A stretch of 64,000 bases of DNA from assembly GCF_017315705.1 (NCBI RefSeq), contig NZ_JAFLRF010000009.1, forward strand, positions 124,001-188,000, given 5' to 3'. Made by a program: the position numbers and the translations under genes. This stretch comes from Trinickia mobilis. Lineage in GTDB: Bacteria; Pseudomonadota; Gammaproteobacteria; Burkholderiales; Burkholderiaceae. Position 1 is the stretch's first letter. Each line of letters opens with the position of its first letter. Of the stretch, positions 52,081-60,885 are shown piece after piece. A model generated the notes under the pieces. That model was not told where the DNA came from. It made no database searches and was given only the letters and a program-made list of their open reading frames with translations.

Positions 52081-53091
52081 TTACTGCGCGTTCGCGAGCG
52101 CGACGGCCGTATCGAGCATGCGGTTCGAGAAGCCCCACTCGTTGTCGTACCAGCTCGACACTTTCACGAGACGGCCCGACACCTTCGTCAGCGTCGCATC
52201 GAACGTCGACGAAGCCGGGTTGTGGTTGAAGTCGATCGACACGAGCGGCGCCGAGTTGTAGCCGAGGATGCCCTTGAGCGCGCCTTCCGACGCTTCCTTC
52301 ATGATCGCGTTGACTTCGTCGACGGTCGTATCGCGCTTGGCGATGAACGACAGGTCGACGATCGACACGTTGATCGTCGGGACGCGGATCGCGTAGCCGT
52401 CGAGCTTGCCGTTCAGCTCCGGCAGCACGAGGCCGACCGCCGATGCGGCTCCCGTCTTCGTCGGGATCTGGCTGTGCGTCGCCGAGCGAGCGCGGCGCAG
52501 GTCTTCGTGATAGACGTCGGTCAGCACCTGGTCGTTCGTGTACGCGTGGATCGTCGTCATCAGGCCGGTTTCGAGGCCGATCTTGTCGTTCAGCGGCTTG
52601 ACGAGCGGCGCCAGGCAGTTCGTCGTGCACGAGGCGTTCGAGATCACCGTGTGGTCTTTCTTCAGCGTGTGGTGGTTCACGCCGTAGACGATGGTCGCGT
52701 CGACATCCTTGCCGCCCGGCGCCGAGATGATGACCTTCTTCGCGCCGCCCTTGATGTGCGCGCTCGCCTTTTCTTTCGTCGTGAAGAAGCCCGTGCACTC
52801 CATCACCACGTCGACGCCCAGGTCGCCCCACGGCAGTTCGGCCGGATTGCGGTTCGCCAGCACGCGGATCTTGTCGCCGTTCACGACGAGGTAGTCGCCG
52901 TCGACCGCGACCTTGCCCGGGAACTTGCCGTGCGCGGTGTCGTATTGCGTCAGGTGGGCGTTGGTCTTCGCATCGCCGAGGTCGTTGATCGCAACGAACT
53001 CGATGTCGTGCTTCTTGCCGTTTTCATAGAAAGCGCGCAGCGTGTTGCGGCCGATCCGGCCATAGCCGTTGATTGCAACGCGAATCGTCAT
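52081..53091 (-). CDS. gapA: Glyceraldehyde-3-phosphate dehydrogenase
   Basis: A 336-residue type I GAPDH of glycolysis and gluconeogenesis. The NAD-binding start is [16 protein letters not shown]; the nucleophile is Cys155 in [12 protein letters not shown] and the partner is His182. [15 protein letters not shown] is at the C-terminus. The ATG at 53091 is the conserved start; a long frame extension upstream overlaps tkt and is not real. It follows tkt after 104 bases. Confidence 0.97.
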   Translation of the reverse strand: MTIRVAINGYGRIGRNTLRAFYENGKKHDIEFVAINDLGDAKTNAHLTQYDTAHGKFPGKVAVDGDYLVVNGDKIRVLANRNPAELPWGDLGVDVVMECTGFFTTKEKASAHIKGGAKKVIISAPGGKDVDATIVYGVNHHTLKKDHTVISNASCTTNCLAPLVKPLNDKIGLETGLMTTIHAYTNDQVLTDVYHEDLRRARSATHSQIPTKTGAASAVGLVLPELNGKLDGYAIRVPTINVSIVDLSFIAKRDTTVDEVNAIMKEASEGALKGILGYNSAPLVSIDFNHNPASSTFDATLTKVSGRLVKVSSWYDNEWGFSNRMLDTAVALANAQ

Positions 53092-53195
53092 GTTTATCTC
53101 CTGATACCTGGCTGAAAAAACTTGTCGCTTGCCTGCTGGGCGTTCGTTCGAGGCGCGGGGCATGCAGCTCTCGAGCGAACGCCATTCGTGCTTCG

Positions 53196-55226
53196 TCAGG
53201 CGAGCGTGGCCTTCGCCGTCGCGACCACGTGTTCGACGGTAAAGCCGAAATGTTTGAACAACACACCGGCCGGGGCCGATTCGCCGAACGTGTCGATGCC
53301 GACCACGCCGCCTTCCAGGCCCACGTACTTGCGCCAGAAGTCCGTCACGCCCGCTTCGATCGCGACACGGCGCACGCCCGTGGGCAGCACGCGCTCGCGG
53401 TACTCGGCGTCTTGCTTGTCGAAGACGTTGGTCGACGGCATCGACACGACGCGCGCCGCAATGCCTTCGCGCGCAAGCGGCTCGATCGCGTTCAGCGCGA
53501 GTTCGACTTCGGAGCCGGTCGCGATCAGGATGAGCTTGCGGGCCGGGACATCGTCGTTCCAGTCGCGCAGCACGTAGCCGCCCTTCGCGATGTTGGCGAT
53601 CTGCGTGTCGGTGCGCGGTGCGAACGCGAGGTTCTGGCGGCTGAAGATCAGGCACGACGGGCCGTGGTGCTCGACCGCCTGGGTCCAGGCCACCGCCGTT
53701 TCGACAGTATCAGACGGACGCCACACTTGCAGGTGCGGAATCAGACGCAGGCTGGCGACGTGCTCGATCGACTGGTGCGTCGGGCCGTCTTCGCCGAGGC
53801 CAATCGAATCGTGCGTGAACACGAAGATCGACGGCGACTTCATCAACGCGGCGACGCGCAGCGCGTTGCGGCTGTAGTCGGAGAACGTCAGGAACGTGCC
53901 GCCGAACACCTTGTAGCCGCCATGCACCGCGATGCCGTTGATGGCTGCGCTCATGCCGAATTCGCGCACGCCGTAGTTGATGTGGTTGCCCCACTGGATG
54001 CCGGTCTCGCCAGGCTTCGCCGCGCGTACCGGCTTCGAGACCTTCCAGTTGGTGAGATTCGAGCCGGTCAGGTCGGCCGAGCCGCCGAGCAGTTCGGGCA
54101 GCACTGCCGCGAGACCTTCGATCGCCTGCTGCGAGGCCTTGCGCGTGGCGACGGTCTCGCCGCGCTCGTTCGCGCCGTCGATGATCGCTTGCGCCTTTTG
54201 TGCCCAATCAGCGGGCAGCTTCTTCGAGGCGCGGCGCTCGAACTCGGCCGCTTCGGCCGGATACTTCGCGCGGTATTGCGCGAACGCCGTATTCCACTCC
54301 CCTTCGCGCTTCGCGCCCGCTTCCTTCGCGTCCCACGCTGCGTAGACTTCCTGCGGGATGACGAACGGCCCCCACTTCCAGCCGAGCGCCTCGCGCGTCG
54401 CGGCGACTTCTGCAGCGCCAAGCGCCGCGCCGTGCACGTCGTGGCCGCCGGCCTTGTTCGGCGAGCCCTTGCCGATCACCGTCTTGCAGCAGATCAGCGT
54501 CGGTTTGTCGGCGAGCTTCGCTTGGGCGATGGCCGCGTCGACCGCATCGACGTTGTGGCCGTCGACATCTCGAATCACGTTCCAGCCGTAGGCTTCGAAG
54601 CGCTTCGGCGTGTCGTCGTGGAACCAGTTGACGACGTCGCCGTCGATCGAGATGCCGTTGTCGTCGTAGAGGGCGATCAGCTTGTTCAGCTTCAGCGTGC
54701 CCGCGAACGAGCAGGCTTCATGCGAGATGCCTTCCATCAGACAGCCGTCGCCGACGAACACGTAGGTGTGGTGATCGACGATCTTCGCATCGGCCTTGTT
54801 GAACTCGGCGGCGAGCAGCGCCTCGGCGAGCGCCATGCCGACGGCGTTCGCGAGACCTTGGCCCAGCGGGCCCGTGGTCGTCTCGACGCCCGGCGTGATG
54901 CCGTATTCGGGATGGCCCGGCGTCTTCGAGTGGAGCTGGCGGAAATTCTTCAGCTCGACGAGGGGCAGATCGTAGCCGGTCAGATGGAGCAGCGAGTACA
55001 GCAGCATCGAGCCGTGGCCGTTCGACAGCACGAAGCGGTCGCGTTCGGCCCATTGCGGGTTGGCCGGGTTATGGCGCAGATGGCGCGACCACAGCGCAAC
55101 CCCGATTTCAGCCATGCCCATCGGCATGCCGGGGTGGCCGGAGTTCGCTTGTTGAACGGCATCCATGGCGAGCGCGCGGATCGCGTTGGCCATCAGGAAG
55201 ATCGGGGCGGGAGACGGGGTCGTCAT
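53196..55226 (-). CDS. tkt: Transketolase
   Basis: A 676-residue thiamine-diphosphate enzyme of the pentose phosphate pathway. [33 protein letters not shown] and the ThDP motif [20 protein letters not shown] are present, and [11 protein letters not shown] lies in the pyrimidine-binding half. The ATG at 55226 is used; a frame extension of 45 residues is unsupported. TGCTAGAAT at 55386-55394 on the minus strand may be an extended -10 promoter. Confidence 0.97.
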   Translation of the reverse strand: MTTPSPAPIFLMANAIRALAMDAVQQANSGHPGMPMGMAEIGVALWSRHLRHNPANPQWAERDRFVLSNGHGSMLLYSLLHLTGYDLPLVELKNFRQLHSKTPGHPEYGITPGVETTTGPLGQGLANAVGMALAEALLAAEFNKADAKIVDHHTYVFVGDGCLMEGISHEACSFAGTLKLNKLIALYDDNGISIDGDVVNWFHDDTPKRFEAYGWNVIRDVDGHNVDAVDAAIAQAKLADKPTLICCKTVIGKGSPNKAGGHDVHGAALGAAEVAATREALGWKWGPFVIPQEVYAAWDAKEAGAKREGEWNTAFAQYRAKYPAEAAEFERRASKKLPADWAQKAQAIIDGANERGETVATRKASQQAIEGLAAVLPELLGGSADLTGSNLTNWKVSKPVRAAKPGETGIQWGNHINYGVREFGMSAAINGIAVHGGYKVFGGTFLTFSDYSRNALRVAALMKSPSIFVFTHDSIGLGEDGPTHQSIEHVASLRLIPHLQVWRPSDTVETAVAWTQAVEHHGPSCLIFSRQNLAFAPRTDTQIANIAKGGYVLRDWNDDVPARKLILIATGSEVELALNAIEPLAREGIAARVVSMPSTNVFDKQDAEYRERVLPTGVRRVAIEAGVTDFWRKYVGLEGGVVGIDTFGESAPAGVLFKHFGFTVEHVVATAKATLA

Positions 55227-55596
55227 GTCGAGTCCGGAGAACGAGTCCAAAAAGCGGGGCGGGCGGCGGACCGGTTGCTCGTTTTTCAGCGGCTTTCGCC
55301 AATTCGGGCGCGCCCTCTTTGGCAGCGAACGGCGGCGGAACGTGCCCAAGCGGCAGAGCAAACGGACAAGGCTGCAAAGCCTGTCATTCTAGCAGATGGC
55401 GGGCTTCGCCCCCCGCCGCGCGATCCCGCCATGGGCCTTGCGCAAAGGCGCGGCCCGCGCTTTTATAATCGGGCGATCGGGACCGATTTTTCAGCGCCGC
55501 CGTGGCATCACCGCCGGCATTGCCCGCATTGCCGGCAACGAGAATCGAACGCTTCGCGCCGGCTCCAATCCAACTTCACCCCATTGCCCGTGTGCT
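55227..55596. other. Intergenic region between tkt and the repeat pair
   Basis: This gap has no supported gene. It holds a candidate extended -10 for tkt (TGCTAGAAT, minus strand, 55386-55394) and a TATAAT at 55464-55469 on the plus strand whose nearest -35-like hexamer is 20 bases away. The region downstream of that TATAAT may carry the leader of the VOC-rsmE unit. Confidence 0.4.
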
Positions 55597-55639
55597 GCAT
55601 GGGCCCAGAGTAAGCGCTAAAGCGCTAACTCTGGCCGAC
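55597..55639 (+). repeat. 43-bp palindromic repeat, copy 4
   Basis: It begins GCATGGGCCCAGAGT and ends CTAACTCTGGCCGAC, with AGCGCTAAAGCGCT at the centre, and folds into a hairpin of about 15 pairs with one A-A mismatch. The next copy is identical and 49 bases further on. Confidence 0.9.
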
Positions 55640-55645
55640 CGCGTT

Positions 55646-55688
55646 GCATGGGCCCAGAGTAAGCGCTAAAGCGCTAACTCTGGCCGAC
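55646..55688 (+). repeat. 43-bp palindromic repeat, copy 5 (tandem with copy 4)
   Basis: It is identical to copy 4 over 43 bases and separated from it by CGCGTT. Its end is 13 bases before the VOC ATG, so the hairpin lies in the 5' leader of that gene, right next to its ribosome site (AGGAG). Confidence 0.9.
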
Positions 55689-55701
55689 ACAGGAGAAACG
55701 C

Positions 55702-56118
55702 ATGACCGCCCCGCGACCAGCCAACGTTTCATGGTTGACGCCCTACCTGACGGTGAACAATGCGCGCACTTCCATCTCGTTCTTCGAAGCGGCGTTCGGC
55801 TTCGAGCTGCGCGACAGCGTGCAGGACGACGGCGTCATCATGCACGCCGAGATGACCTACCAAGGACAGTTGATCGTGATGTTCGCGCCCGAGGGCGCGT
55901 TCGGCTCGACGGCGAAGACGCCGAAGAACGCCGGCGCGATCGCGCCCCAGTCGTTTTATCTGTACGTTCACGACGTCGACGAAGTGCACGCGCGCGCGGT
56001 AGCCGCGGGGGCGAAGTCGCTCTCGGCGCCGCAGGACCAGTTCTGGGGCGACCGCTTCGCGCAGGTCGAAGACCTCGACGGATACCGTTGGGCGCTCGCC
56101 CGCCACCTGTCGACCTGA
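55702..56118 (+). CDS. VOC family protein (glyoxalase/bleomycin-resistance fold)
   Basis: A 138-residue protein with the vicinal-oxygen-chelate beta-alpha-beta-beta-beta repeats. Recognisable stretches are VSWLTPYLTVNNARTSISFFEAAFGFELRD and QFWGDRFAQVEDLDGYRWALA (parts shown separately in the protein halves), typical of PhnB/Glo_EDI_BRP proteins. The metal ligands are only partly evident, so enzyme activity is uncertain. AGGAG lies seven bases before the ATG. rsmE follows after 21 bases. Confidence 0.82.
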   Translation: MTAPRPANVSWLTPYLTVNNARTSISFFEAAFGFELRDSVQDDGVIMHAEMTYQGQLIVMFAPEGAFGSTAKTPKNAGAIAPQSFYLYVHDVDEVHARAVAAGAKSLSAPQDQFWGDRFAQVEDLDGYRWALARHLST

Positions 56119-56139
56119 ACCGCCGAACCTACTATCGTC

Positions 56140-56880
56140 ATGCCCCGTTTCTTTATCGATTTGAACTATGCGCCCGGCGATGTCGTCACGCTGTCCGACG
56201 AGGTCGCGCGTCATGTGCAGGTACTGCGTTTGCAGGTCGGCGACGCGCTCGTGGTCTTCAACGGACGCGGCGGCCAGAACGCCGCACGGCTCGCCGATAT
56301 CGGCAAGCGTCACGCGCTCGTTGAAATCGGCGAGTTTGCCGAAGTCGAGGCCGAGCCGCCCTATCGCATCACGCTCGCCCAAGGCATCGCCGGCGGCGAC
56401 AAGATGGACTGGCTGATCGAAAAAGCCGTGGAGCTGGGAGCGTCAGGATTCGTGCCGCTGGCGGCGGCGCGCAGCGTCGTGCGTCTCACGGGCGATCGCG
56501 CGCAACGCCGCCACGCGCATTGGCAAGGGATCGTGCGTGCGTCGTGCGAGCAATGCGGGCGCAACCGGCTGCCGGAAGTGGCAGCGCCTATCGAACTCGA
56601 AGCGTGGCTCGCAAGCCTGCCCGAGCGGCCAGAGAACGGCGACTTGCGCCTGATGCTGTCGCCGCGCGCGAGCGTCCCGTTCGCCGCACTGCCCGACAAC
56701 GCGCCGCCAGGGAACGTGACTTTGCTGATCGGACCCGAAGGCGGCCTGACGCCCTCCGAAGAAGACGCGGCGGCCGCCCAGGGCTTCCTGCCGTTAGGGC
56801 TCGGCCCGCGCGTGCTGCGCACGGAAACGGCCGGCATCGCGGTATTGGCGGCACTGGCGGCGCGATGGGGCGGCTGGTAA
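56140..56880 (+). CDS. rsmE: 16S rRNA (uracil1498-N3)-methyltransferase RsmE
   Basis: A 246-residue SPOUT methyltransferase acting on U1498 of 16S rRNA in the 30S subunit. An N-terminal PUA-like domain (MPRFFIDLNYAPGDVVTLSDE start) is followed by the knotted SAM-binding domain with LLIGPEGGLTPSEEDAA and LGPRVLRTETAGIAVL. KMDWLIEKAVELG is also characteristic. A terminator follows 39 bases after the stop. Confidence 0.95.
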   Translation: MPRFFIDLNYAPGDVVTLSDEVARHVQVLRLQVGDALVVFNGRGGQNAARLADIGKRHALVEIGEFAEVEAEPPYRITLAQGIAGGDKMDWLIEKAVELGASGFVPLAAARSVVRLTGDRAQRRHAHWQGIVRASCEQCGRNRLPEVAAPIELEAWLASLPERPENGDLRLMLSPRASVPFAALPDNAPPGNVTLLIGPEGGLTPSEEDAAAAQGFLPLGLGPRVLRTETAGIAVLAALAARWGGW

Positions 56881-56918
56881 GAACCAGAACAGTCCTTCTA
56901 AAAGAAGCGCATCAATGC

Positions 56919-56950
56919 AAAAGGCCCGCACAACCGGCGGGCCTTTCTTT
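56919..56950 (+). terminator. Terminator after rsmE
   Basis: An AAAGGCCCGC/GCGGGCCTTT stem with a seven-base loop is followed by CTTTGT. Its A-rich left side may also serve the convergent barstar transcript. Confidence 0.8.
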
Positions 56951-57002
56951 GTCTTCGATCGATGACAGCCGGGACAACGCGCAGCGCCCGGCTGGAAAAC
57001 GA

Positions 57003-57563
57003 TCACGCAAACGAATAGAAAACGCGGAACGCGACTTTGCGCTCAGCCCAGAACTCCGCCCCTTCCCGAAACACGTCGAGCAGCGTTTCGCGGCCTTCCT
57101 TGTCGAACTTCTGCGCGATCGGCAACGCCTCGAGCACGATCACGAAACCCGGCTGCGAACCCGCCTTCTGCACCAGATCGGTCAAGCAGTCGTACAGCGC
57201 GTCGTAGTTCTTGCCGAAATGCTTCGGAAACAGAAACGACGTTGCGATCGTTTCCAGCACTTCCTGCTTCGTCTGTGCACTACCGCAGTACGCATACAGA
57301 AAATGCTGCTGAAGCTGGAGCGCTTCGTCGTGCAGATCCTGCACGCGAAACGCGCGAATCGACTGCACGATATTCGGCCGCACCGTCTTGAAAAGACTCA
57401 TAGGCTCCTCTTTCGATGAAAGCCCGGGGCTGGCTTCGTGAGAGGCAGTCTGGCCGTGCTCGGCCATGCGCATCTGCATGACGCGCTGGAAAAGATTGCC
57501 GTCGCCGGCCGCGAAAAGATCCGTCGCGACCGCGGGGTCGTGCGCGTAGATGTTGTCGCTCAT
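57003..57563 (-). CDS. Barstar-family ribonuclease inhibitor
   Basis: A 186-residue protein whose C-terminal ~90 residues form a barstar domain (FLFPKHFGKNYDALYDCLTDLV, then VIVLEALP). Barstar binds and blocks barnase-type RNases in the cytoplasm. The N-terminal ~55 residues (MSDNIYAHDPAVATDLFAAGDGN...) are an extension; ATG codons at 57572 and 57401 are alternatives, the latter giving 132 residues. It starts 16 bases after the RNase gene stop, so toxin and inhibitor are coupled. Confidence 0.85.
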   Translation of the reverse strand: MSDNIYAHDPAVATDLFAAGDGNLFQRVMQMRMAEHGQTASHEASPGLSSKEEPMSLFKTVRPNIVQSIRAFRVQDLHDEALQLQQHFLYAYCGSAQTKQEVLETIATSFLFPKHFGKNYDALYDCLTDLVQKAGSQPGFVIVLEALPIAQKFDKEGRETLLDVFREGAEFWAERKVAFRVFYSFA

Positions 57564-57579
57564 GCCGTTCATCCCAATG

Positions 57580-58014
57580 TCATTCAACAATGCGTTTAAA
57601 ACTGTTGTAGTGGTCGTCAGTATAGAAACAATTGTCGACCTGCCTCGGCGGTCCCCCGCAGACAATGCGGCGGGCGCCGCGATTCTTCGCACGCGGCGTA
57701 GGAACAGTGTATTCGTGGTAATAGCCGCGCGGCTGCCGTGGCAGCAACCGCTCGAAGTTGCCGAATACGACGCCATCTTTCGGATACGGATAAGGTCCGC
57801 CGGCTGCGATCAAGTTCAACGTTCTGGCGGCTTCGGGCGGTAATTGCCCTGCCGCGATCGTGACCTCAACCTGCCCGGCCGGTGAACCGGACTTCGAATA
57901 GTCGCGTGCGAATGCGTCGGGGACGAAGCCCCCGGTGACAATGCCGATACTTCCAAGACTGCCGATCGCGAGGACGGCCGCGAGCGCGCCGTTGCGGAGC
58001 CACTTGCGTGCCAT
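57580..58014 (-). CDS. Secreted guanyl-specific ribonuclease (barnase/RNase Sa family)
   Basis: A 144-residue protein with a signal peptide (about residues 1-36, ending near PDAFA) and a microbial RNase domain. The catalytic set is readable: Glu101 in YYHEYTV, Arg116 in GARRIV and His135 in DDHYNSFKRI; Glu and Arg are spaced 15 apart as in RNase Sa. Cys119 and Cys129 could pair. Export through Sec would keep it away from host RNA, and the barstar gene behind it protects against any cytoplasmic enzyme. Confidence 0.88.
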   Translation of the reverse strand: MARKWLRNGALAAVLAIGSLGSIGIVTGGFVPDAFARDYSKSGSPAGQVEVTIAAGQLPPEAARTLNLIAAGGPYPYPKDGVVFGNFERLLPRQPRGYYHEYTVPTPRAKNRGARRIVCGGPPRQVDNCFYTDDHYNSFKRIVE

Positions 58015-58176
58015 GAACCAGAGTTCCCGCTGATTGGATGAAGTTGACGACCACGAAAGACGTAAGGTTATCGCTAATGGCACCCGGAAGCAACGTTTGT
58101 CATTGAAACGAAAGGTTTTGCGGCCATGGCGAGAGCCGCCGGTGCGACAGTTTTACGCACCCAACCGAGTGGTCGA

Positions 58177-58196
58177 TCAGGATTTTTTTATCCTGA
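58177..58196. repeat. Perfect inverted repeat upstream of the orphan terminator
   Basis: TCAGGAT and ATCCTGA flank six T. It lies just before a TAAAAT -10-like hexamer (58203-58208) and could be an operator or the end of another transcript. Confidence 0.5.
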
Positions 58197-58214
58197 CCGA
58201 GATAAAATGACGAT

Positions 58215-58354
58215 GACGGTGTTCGCTTGTGACGAGCAATTGCCTCCTCGTCTTTTTGCTTTTTGCAAAACGTACGCCGTTGGTATGACTCAATTAGGAG
58301 CAGCAGTCCCCAATATGCTCCACGGCGTGCCCATTGCGGGCACGCCGTTTTTTT
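58215..58354 (+). ncRNA. Candidate small RNA ending at an orphan terminator
   Basis: A strong plus-strand terminator at 58322-58354 has no plus-strand gene in front of it. Upstream, TAAAAT at 58203-58208 could serve as a -10 box, though the -35 is poor. The roughly 140-base body has a hairpin GACGAG...CTCGTC whose loop side carries GCCTCC, an anti-Shine-Dalgarno-like motif, then U-rich stretches. The start is a guess. Confidence 0.4.
58322..58354 (+). terminator. Strong plus-strand terminator without a gene
   Basis: A perfect ACGGCGTGCCC/GGGCACGCCGT stem with a four-base loop is followed by seven T. It is 16 bases from the end of maeB, which is on the other strand and would see no T tract. 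Confidence 0.85.
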
Positions 58355-58369
58355 AGCTTGGCTTTTTGT

Positions 58370-60667
58370 TTAGCGCGCGGCGCTCACGTCAGCCACGAGC
58401 AGCGCCGTCATGTTGACGATGCGGCGCACCGTCGCAGACTCGGTCAGCACGTGCACCGGCTTGGCGGCGCCAAGCAGGATCGGCCCGATCGCGATGTTGT
58501 TGCCGGCCGCCGTCTTCAGCAGGTTGTACGAAATGTTCGCTGCGTCGATGTTCGGCAGGATCAAGAGGTTCGCATCACCTTCGAGCGTCGACTCGGGCAG
58601 CACTTCCTTGCGCAGGTTCGCGTCGAGCGCAACGTCACCGTGCATTTCGCCGTCGATTTGCAAGTCGGGCGCACGCTCTCTCAGGAGTGCCAGCGTGTCG
58701 CGCATCTTCTGAGCGCAGGGCGCATTGCTCGTGCCGAAGTTCGAATGCGAGAGCAGCGCGATCTTCGGCTCGATGCCGAAGCGGCGCACTTCTTCGGCCG
58801 CCATCAGCGTGATTTCCGCGAGTTCTTCGGGTGTCGGGTCGACGTTGACGTGCGTATCGGCCAGGAAGATCTGGCGGCCCGGCAGCACGAGACCGTTCAT
58901 CGCTGCGAACACCTTGCAGCCTTCGCGCTTGCCGATCACCTGGTTGATGAAGTGCAGGTGCCGGTGCGGCGTGGAGACCGTGCCGCAAATCATGCCGTCG
59001 GCTTCGCCCTTCTCTACGAGCATCGCGCCGATCAGCGTCGTGCGGCGGCGCATTTCGACGCGCGCGAGGCGCTCGCTGATGCCCTTGCGCGCCATCATCT
59101 TCGCGTAGGTCTGCCAGAAATCCTTGTAGCGTTCGTCGTGCTCGGTGTTGACGACCGTGAAGTCGACCCCCGGCGTCAAACGCAGGCCATAGCGCTCGAT
59201 GCGGTGCTCGATCACCGCCGGGCGGCCGATCAGGATCGGCGTCGCGAGCTTTTCATCGACGGCGATCTGCACCGCGCGCAGCACGCGCTCTTCCTCGCCC
59301 TCGGCGAACACGACGCGCTTCTTCTCCGGCGCGACGTTGCGCGCCTGCTGGAAGATCGGCTTCATCGTCGTGCCGCTGTGATAGACGAACTGCTGGAGGT
59401 GGACCTTGTACGCCTCCATGTCTTCGATCGGGCGCGTCGCGACGCCCGAATCCATCGCCGCCTGGGCAACCGCCGGCGCGATCTTGACGATCAAGCGCGG
59501 GTCGAACGGCTTCGGAATCAGATACTCAGGGCCAAAAGACAGATCCTGAATGCCGTAAGCAGTCGCAACAATGTCGCTTTGCTCCTGCCGCGCGAGGTCG
59601 GCGATCGCGTTGACCGCCGCGATTTCCATTTCACGCGTGATCGTGGACGCGCCCGCATCGAGCGCGCCGCGGAAGATGAACGGAAAGCACAGGACGTTGT
59701 TGACCTGGTTCGGATAGTCGGTGCGGCCGGTCGCGAGCACGGCGTCCGGGCGCACTTCGAGCGCGACTTCCGGCAGGATTTCCGGCGTGGGGTTTGCGAG
59801 CGCGAGGATCAGCGGCTTGGCCGCCATTTCCTTGACCATCTCGGGTTTCAGCACGCCGCCCGCCGACAGCCCCAGGAAAACGTCCGCCCCCGGCATGGCT
59901 TCGGCCAGCGTGCGGGCGCCGGTTTCGCGAGCGAAGCGCTCCTTGTCCGGGTCCATCAGCTCGGTGCGGCCCTTGTAGACCACGCCCGCCAGGTCCGTCA
60001 CGGTGATGTTCTCGAGCGGCAGGCCGAGGCTTACGAGCAAGTCGAGACACGCGAGCGCGGCCGCACCTGCGCCCGATGCAACGAGCTTCACTTCGCGGAT
60101 GTCCTTGCCGACCACCTTCAGGCCGTTCGTCACCGCCGCCGCGACGACGATCGCCGTGCCGTGCTGGTCGTCGTGGAAGACCGGGATCTTCATCCGCTTG
60201 CGGCATTCACGCTCGACGATGAAGCAGTCCGGCGCCTTGATGTCTTCGAGGTTGATGCCGCCGAAGGTCGGTTCGAGCGCGGCAATCACGTCGACGAGCT
60301 TGTGCGGGTCGGACTCGTTGAGCTCGATGTCGAACACGTCGATGCCGGCGAACTTCTTGAACAGCACCGCCTTGCCTTCCATCACCGGCTTCGACGCGAG
60401 CGGCCCGATGTTGCCGAGACCGAGCACCGCGGTGCCGTTCGTCACCACGCCGACGAGATTGCTGCGCGCCGTGAAGCGCGCCGCGTTCAGGGGGTTCTCG
60501 ACGATCTCCTCGCAGGCAAACGCGACGCCCGGCGAATAAGCGAGCGCGAGATCGCGCTGGTTGATCATCTGCTTGGTCGGCGCGATCGCGATCTTCCCCG
60601 GGGTCGGGAACTCGTGATAATCGAGAGCGGCTTCGCGGAGTTTGGATTTGGCGGGATTGGTTGACAT
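58370..60667 (-). CDS. maeB: NADP-dependent malic enzyme with phosphotransacetylase-like domain
   Basis: A 765-residue two-domain protein. Residues 1-430 are malic enzyme: Tyr44 in ALAYSPGVAFACEE, Lys99 in SKPVMEGKAVLFKKF, metal-binding VFHDDQHGTAIV, and the NADP-binding VASGAGAAALACLDL. Residues from about 440 form a PTA_PTB domain, which in MaeB senses acetyl-CoA rather than acting as an enzyme. It converts malate to pyruvate and NADPH, linking the TCA cycle to gluconeogenesis. Divergent from thiL. Confidence 0.95.
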   Translation of the reverse strand: MSTNPAKSKLREAALDYHEFPTPGKIAIAPTKQMINQRDLALAYSPGVAFACEEIVENPLNAARFTARSNLVGVVTNGTAVLGLGNIGPLASKPVMEGKAVLFKKFAGIDVFDIELNESDPHKLVDVIAALEPTFGGINLEDIKAPDCFIVERECRKRMKIPVFHDDQHGTAIVVAAAVTNGLKVVGKDIREVKLVASGAGAAALACLDLLVSLGLPLENITVTDLAGVVYKGRTELMDPDKERFARETGARTLAEAMPGADVFLGLSAGGVLKPEMVKEMAAKPLILALANPTPEILPEVALEVRPDAVLATGRTDYPNQVNNVLCFPFIFRGALDAGASTITREMEIAAVNAIADLARQEQSDIVATAYGIQDLSFGPEYLIPKPFDPRLIVKIAPAVAQAAMDSGVATRPIEDMEAYKVHLQQFVYHSGTTMKPIFQQARNVAPEKKRVVFAEGEEERVLRAVQIAVDEKLATPILIGRPAVIEHRIERYGLRLTPGVDFTVVNTEHDERYKDFWQTYAKMMARKGISERLARVEMRRRTTLIGAMLVEKGEADGMICGTVSTPHRHLHFINQVIGKREGCKVFAAMNGLVLPGRQIFLADTHVNVDPTPEELAEITLMAAEEVRRFGIEPKIALLSHSNFGTSNAPCAQKMRDTLALLRERAPDLQIDGEMHGDVALDANLRKEVLPESTLEGDANLLILPNIDAANISYNLLKTAAGNNIAIGPILLGAAKPVHVLTESATVRRIVNMTALLVADVSAAR

Positions 60668-60885
60668 GAGGCGGTCGGTCTTGAGGGCGGATTAGAATAG
60701 CTATTCGGTCGCATTGTAGCGCCAATCCCCGGGCCAATTCCTTCAATTCGGGTACAACTGCTGCGACTGAAATATGGCCAAGGCCAGACTCGAGCGGTCG
60801 GTCTCAGCCATTGCCTCGGCGCGCCGTTCGCGGTCAGCGCCTTGTTTTTTCAACGCCCTTCAACGGTTGCCTTCGAACCACTCCC
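60668..60885. other. maeB/thiL divergent gap
   Basis: A 218-base promoter region for two divergent genes. I see no clear promoter pair or repeat and no open frame that I would call a gene. Confidence 0.4.

Noticed and set aside
55438-55469. TTGCGC...TATAAT as a plus-strand promoter
   Set aside because: The spacer is 20 bases, too long for a standard promoter; kept only as a note.
58207-58356. Plus-strand small frame starting ATGACGATGACG
   Set aside because: It has no ribosome site and reads straight through the terminator stem and T tract, so it is unlikely to be coding.
58334-60664. A 776-codon open frame antisense to maeB
   Set aside because: Shadow of maeB, and it would begin inside and just after a strong terminator.
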